Below the pieces are notes generated by a model that worked only from the letters and a program-made list of their open reading frames with translations, was not told the origin of the DNA and searched no databases. 8,270 bases of DNA. Origin: Caryophanales bacterium UBA7581. Its GTDB lineage: Bacteria; Bacillota_I; Bacilli_A; RFN20; CAG-826. Position numbers and translations under genes: made by a program. The stretch spans positions 1 to 8,270 of the forward strand of contig DLKT01000016.1 of NCBI GenBank assembly GCA_002477825.1, in the 5' to 3' direction. Below are positions 5,620 to 8,270 of the stretch, one piece after another (within the stretch, counting starts at the first letter, position 1; each line of letters opens with the position of its first letter).

Positions 5620-7931
5620 TTTAACGTCACCACCGTTGCGCCAACGCCGCCTTCTGAGCCGCCACCTAAACGATAAGATTCAACAAAGTCTTGATTCTTT
5701 AAATATTGGTGGATGGCATTTCGTAAGGCACCGGTTCCTGAACCATGAATAATCCGCACGGTTTTTAAATGGCGGACACGAGCGTTATCTAAATATTTTT
5801 CTACGCTTTCTAATGCTTCATCAACGTGCATACCAATGACGTTATGCTCTGGTTTTACCGAGGCCATAATGGTAGGATCTCCGCTGGGTGCATAGTGTTT
5901 CGTTGGCGCTTTTAAAGGCATCACTTTTTTAACACGATTAAGTTTCGTTTGAATGGACATACCTTCAGGTGTTAAAAGTGTTAGGCTATTCCCTTTTAAA
6001 CGCACGACACGTCCGACGATTTGACTATCATTCACTTTGACATAATCATCGATTTGTACAGGCGTATTTTCTAATTCTTCTTCTTTCTCTTCCTCTTCTT
6101 CTTTTAAAGCATCTAAACGTTTTTTATAAGAAAGAGCTTCATGATATTGTAGCGTTTCAGTTTTTAATTTTTGTAATATTTCTTGAACTTCCGTTTCTAC
6201 TTGTTCTAATCGTTCTTCTTTTTCTTCTTTAAATTTCTTTTCTAATTTTTCCTTTTCTTGGTCCATATGGGCATAGAAAGTAGAGATTTCCTCTTCTTTT
6301 TTCGCAATTTTCTTTTCTTTTTCTTCTAGCATAGCTTTTTGCTTTTCCGTTTCAAAGATTAGCGATTCAAGATGCTCAATTTTTTGACTCATCTCATCTT
6401 GATTTTGTTCTTTTAAATGTAAAGAAGCATCTTCAATAATGGAAGCAGGAATTCCATGCCGTTTAGCGACTTCTAAAGCATAAGAATTACCCGGTACTCC
6501 GACTTTTAAAATATAACGAGGTTCCAATTTTTCTTCATCAAAAAGCATAGAGCCCACTAAAAGCTTTTCTTCACTTAACGCAAAGGCTTTGACTCCAGAA
6601 AAATGGCTAGAAATCATCGTGAAAGAACCTTTCTTTAAAAAGGCTTTTAAAAAGGCAATCGCTAAAGCTTCACCTTCTAAAGGATCAGTTCCCGTACCCA
6701 TTTCATCGATTAAAACGAGAGAATGAGAATTCGCTAAAGCAAGAATTTGTTTTAATGATTCCATATGACCTGAGAAAGTGGATAAAGCGTCCGATATGGA
6801 TTGTTGATCACCAATATCACATAAGAAATAATCAAACATAGAGATGGTTGCTTCTTCATCGGTAGGAATAGCTAAGCCACATTGGAACATATAGCAAAGT
6901 AATCCTACACACTTCATCGCAACGGTTTTACCACCTGCGTTAGGACCGGTTAAAACTAGAATACGATGATTTTCATCTAAGTGGAAATCGTTTTTTACTA
7001 TTTTTTTAGGGTCGATAAAAGGATGTCTTGCCCCTTTTAAATCAATGATGGGTGTCTTAGAAATATGAGGAACATAGCTATCGGTTTCTAAAGCATAATC
7101 CGCTTTGGCTTGTAAAAAATCAAGTTCTCCTAACATTTGGTTGTTGGTTAATAGAGCATCTTCTTCTTGTACGACTAGGATAGTTAGTTCATGAAGAATT
7201 CTTTCAATTTCATCATTTTCTTGCTGACCTAAAATTAAAATACGATTATTGAGTTCAACTAAACTTGATGGTTCAATAAAAATCGTCATTCCCGAATCAG
7301 AAACGTCATGAATGATACCGGTAATTTTATTTTTTTCACTGCTTTTAATGGGTAAAACAAAATGACCATTACGTAAGGTATACGTTTTATCTGATAAAAT
7401 ATCTTGATAACGGTTGACCATTTCATTGACTTTAGTTTTTACATCACTTTCTAATTTTCTTTTGCTTGTTCGAATAGAACGTAAGTTACCTGAAGCATCA
7501 TCATAAATACTTAAAGTTGGGGAAATTACTTTCGTAATTGCCGTTTTTAAATAATGAACATCTTTAAAATCACGAATATATTCTTTAAGTAAAGGAAAAG
7601 GTCCTTCACTCTTTTTAATAAAATCTAAAGTTTTTTCTTTGGCTTCAATATCCATTAAAATCATGGAGAAATCTTTGGGTGATAAAGTACCACCTTTTTT
7701 TGCAAAAAGCAGAAGTGATGAAAGGTCCATAGAATTAACAAAAGGAAAAGCGCCAAAAGAGGCATAAAAAAGAATCCCTTCTTTTAATAAATCAAGGGTT
7801 TCCTTTAAAAAATATGGGTCATGAAAGGGAGTAAGTTCTTCAACTTTCTTTTTTCCAATTTCAGTTTTGGTTCTCTTTTTTAAATCATCTTTTAATAATT
7901 GAAAGGAAAAAGTTTCGATTGCATCTTTCAT
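5616..7931 (-). CDS. mutS2: MutS2 ATPase with C-terminal Smr domain
   Basis: MutS2 is a MutS-family ATPase without mismatch-binding domains. It acts on branched DNA to restrain recombination, and in B. subtilis it also splits collided ribosomes. The frame can begin at GTG 7938-7940, but ATG 7929-7931 is chosen (MKDAIETF, 771 residues) because AGAGGTG sits six bases upstream and overlaps that GTG. In order: an N-terminal MutS core (about 1-295) with the clamp segment (LRNGHFVLPIKSS, then SDSGMTIFIEP); the ABC ATPase with Walker A GPNAGGKT (329-336), STFSGHM (384-390), Walker B LVLIDE (405-410) and SSHF (441-444); a long coiled coil (about 505-620) rich in Lys and Glu; a small beta domain (625-675); and Smr (about 694-771) with IHGSGTGALR. 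The usual LDLRG/LDLHG motif at the Smr start reads HNVIG. The TGA stop shows UGA is a stop codon here. Confidence 0.96.
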   Translation of the reverse strand: MKDAIETFSFQLLKDDLKKRTKTEIGKKKVEELTPFHDPYFLKETLDLLKEGILFYASFGAFPFVNSMDLSSLLLFAKKGGTLSPKDFSMILMDIEAKEKTLDFIKKSEGPFPLLKEYIRDFKDVHYLKTAITKVISPTLSIYDDASGNLRSIRTSKRKLESDVKTKVNEMVNRYQDILSDKTYTLRNGHFVLPIKSSEKNKITGIIHDVSDSGMTIFIEPSSLVELNNRILILGQQENDEIERILHELTILVVQEEDALLTNNQMLGELDFLQAKADYALETDSYVPHISKTPIIDLKGARHPFIDPKKIVKNDFHLDENHRILVLTGPNAGGKTVAMKCVGLLCYMFQCGLAIPTDEEATISMFDYFLCDIGDQQSISDALSTFSGHMESLKQILALANSHSLVLIDEMGTGTDPLEGEALAIAFLKAFLKKGSFTMISSHFSGVKAFALSEEKLLVGSMLFDEEKLEPRYILKVGVPGNSYALEVAKRHGIPASIIEDASLHLKEQNQDEMSQKIEHLESLIFETEKQKAMLEEKEKKIAKKEEEISTFYAHMDQEKEKLEKKFKEEKEERLEQVETEVQEILQKLKTETLQYHEALSYKKRLDALKEEEEEKEEELENTPVQIDDYVKVNDSQIVGRVVRLKGNSLTLLTPEGMSIQTKLNRVKKVMPLKAPTKHYAPSGDPTIMASVKPEHNVIGMHVDEALESVEKYLDNARVRHLKTVRIIHGSGTGALRNAIHQYLKNQDFVESYRLGGGSEGGVGATVVTLK

Positions 7932-7951
7932 GTCAATCACCTCTATGCATT

Positions 7952-7980
7952 AGTGTACCATATTTTTGATAAACGTTCAT
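7952..7980 (-). promoter_or_regulatory. Promoter candidate for mutS2-uvrC
   Basis: On the minus strand, TACACT (7952-7957) has the extended -10 TG one base upstream (7959-7960). ATGAAC (7975-7980) lies 17 bases upstream as a weak -35. The predicted start is about 7945, just before the AGAGGTG ribosome binding site, giving a short leader. The match is moderate; it is the only clear candidate near the start. Confidence 0.45.
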
Positions 7981-8070
7981 AAGAAATCAATCACATTTAA
8001 GGTATTTGAAGCACGAATTGCATAATTCTATTGAAATATTTTTTGATAAAAGCGTTGATAAATTGATGGA
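7962..8070 (+). repeat. Three direct TTGATAAA repeats upstream of mutS2
   Basis: TTGATAAA occurs at 7966-7973, 8043-8050 and 8055-8062, followed by TTGATGGA at 8063-8070. The first two lie in longer related blocks, ATTTTTGATAAACGTT (7962-7977) and ATTTTTTGATAAAAGCGTT (8038-8056). The first overlaps the -35 region of the mutS2 promoter candidate and the third is the -35 of a rightward promoter candidate. Binding-site function is inference; the region is AT-rich. Confidence 0.4.
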
Positions 8071-8083
8071 AATATCATAAACT
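8055..8083 (+). promoter_or_regulatory. Promoter candidate for a short plus-strand RNA
   Basis: TTGATA (8055-8060) and TAAACT (8078-8083) are spaced by 17 bases, matching the sigma-A boxes at 5/6 and 4/6 positions. The predicted start is near 8090. It is supported indirectly by the terminator about 70 bases downstream on the same strand, which has no other gene to serve. Confidence 0.35.
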
Positions 8084-8089
8084 ATAAGT

Positions 8090-8164
8090 GGTAGAAGCCT
8101 ATAAACGGCCTACTCCATTAATTTTGTTTTATTAAGGGAAAGCACCGCTGGCACGGTGTTTTTT
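8090..8164 (+). ncRNA. Possible small structured RNA of about 75 bases (family not recognised)
   Basis: Between a rightward promoter candidate and a strong rightward terminator there is no plausible reading frame, so a small RNA is the simplest explanation for the terminator. The 5' part can fold: GTAG (8091-8094) with CTAC (8110-8113) and GCC (8097-8099) with GGC (8107-8109), around the seven-base loop TATAAAC and a two-base AA bulge. An AU-rich single-stranded stretch follows, then the terminator stem. It does not match a riboswitch or housekeeping RNA I know, and there is no downstream plus-strand gene for a leader to control. The stem also forms on the minus strand, so it could belong to a 3' UTR of the gene ending at 8192. 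Confidence 0.25.
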
Positions 8165-8171
8165 CTTTCCC
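8136..8171 (+). terminator. Intrinsic terminator, mainly rightward
   Basis: CACCG (8143-8147) and CGGTG (8154-8158) pair around the loop CTGGCA and are followed by six T residues (8159-8164). A flanking pair, GGGAAAG (8136-8142) and CTTTCCC (8165-8171), can add an outer stem. On the minus strand this longer hairpin lies about 20 bases after the stop at 8192, but is followed only by TTAATAAAA. It may therefore serve both strands, with the better U-tract on the plus strand. Confidence 0.75.
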
Positions 8172-8191
8172 TAAACTTAGAATTTGAAAGA

Positions 8192-8270
8192 CTACTTGTC
8201 TTTCTTTTTCTTTTTAGATAGTAACAATCCTACTACTTTAAGTATAGCTACTGCTAATCCCAAAATAGCG
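8192..8270 (-). CDS. C-terminal end of a membrane-anchored protein (5' part outside window)
   Basis: A minus-strand frame enters from the right edge and ends in TAG at 8192-8194, giving 25 visible residues. They form a hydrophobic stretch (AILGLAVAIL, then KVVGLLLS) followed by the tail KKKKKDK. This is the pattern of a final membrane helix with a basic cytoplasmic end, seen both in ordinary membrane proteins and in the tail of sortase substrates; no sorting motif is inside the window. In B. subtilis the genes just upstream of mutS2 are polX and a CvpA-family membrane protein gene, but this tail is too short to assign. It is codirectional with mutS2, with 260 bases and a terminator-like hairpin between, so it is probably a separate transcript. 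Confidence 0.6.
   Translation of the reverse strand, partial: AILGLAVAILKVVGLLLSKKKKKDK

Noticed and set aside
7932..7940. GTG start for mutS2 at 7938-7940
   Set aside because: This GTG lies within the AGAGGTG ribosome binding site that serves the ATG at 7931.
8084..8164. Known riboswitch or leader RNA (purine, preQ1, guanidine, fluoride, T-box)
   Set aside because: None of the conserved cores could be found on either strand, and no downstream plus-strand gene exists for such a leader to control.

Overview
The window reads as the chromosome of a low-GC, spore-forming Firmicute of class Bacilli. Four things support this. An essentially intact GerE sporulation regulator and a GerM protein are present. 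The gene neighbourhood mutS2, uvrC, gerE, racE, gerM recalls the Bacillus subtilis uvrC/gerE/racE/gerM region. UGA is used as a stop (mutS2 ends in TGA, and Trp is encoded by TGG), so this is the standard bacterial code and not the Mycoplasma code. Coding strands are A-rich and Lys/Glu-rich. Intergenic spaces are short. The exact order or genus cannot be named from this sequence; an uncultured gut-type lineage near Erysipelotrichales is possible but is only a guess.

Layout, left to right. Positions 1-650 hold the 3' half of an IS30-family transposase gene and AT-rich flank, with two near-identical copies of a motif that may mark the IS end. A minus-strand block follows: a hypothetical protein gene (747-1385) closed by a terminator that contains its stop codon, a tRNA-Arg(UCU) gene (1457-1533) with its own promoter and terminator, then gerM (1590-2855) and a short, diverged racE/murI (2907-3548). 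The small gerE gene (3640-3843) lies on the plus strand, divergent from racE. The intergenic space between them carries two mirror-image promoter-like sequences of the sigma-K type. gerE runs tail-to-tail into uvrC, and the stop codons of both genes sit in the two arms of one terminator hairpin. uvrC (3862-5619) and mutS2 (5616-7931) form a translationally coupled minus-strand pair sharing an ATGA overlap. Upstream of mutS2 is a 260-base space with a candidate promoter for mutS2, repeats of TTGATAAA, and a possible short plus-strand RNA ending in a strong terminator. The last 79 bases are the C-terminal end of a minus-strand membrane-anchored protein.

Functionally the window joins two themes: DNA maintenance (UvrC nucleotide-excision nuclease and MutS2 recombination/ribosome-rescue ATPase) and late sporulation/cell envelope (GerE mother-cell regulator, glutamate racemase for peptidoglycan D-Glu, and GerM sporulation/germination protein). 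I see no defence island, CRISPR array, biosynthetic cluster or other clearly new system. The most interesting features are regulatory and architectural: the inverted gerE with paired sigma-K-like promoters, the unusually short racemase, the non-lipoprotein GerM with a long basic cytoplasmic tail, and the orphan RNA candidate upstream of mutS2.
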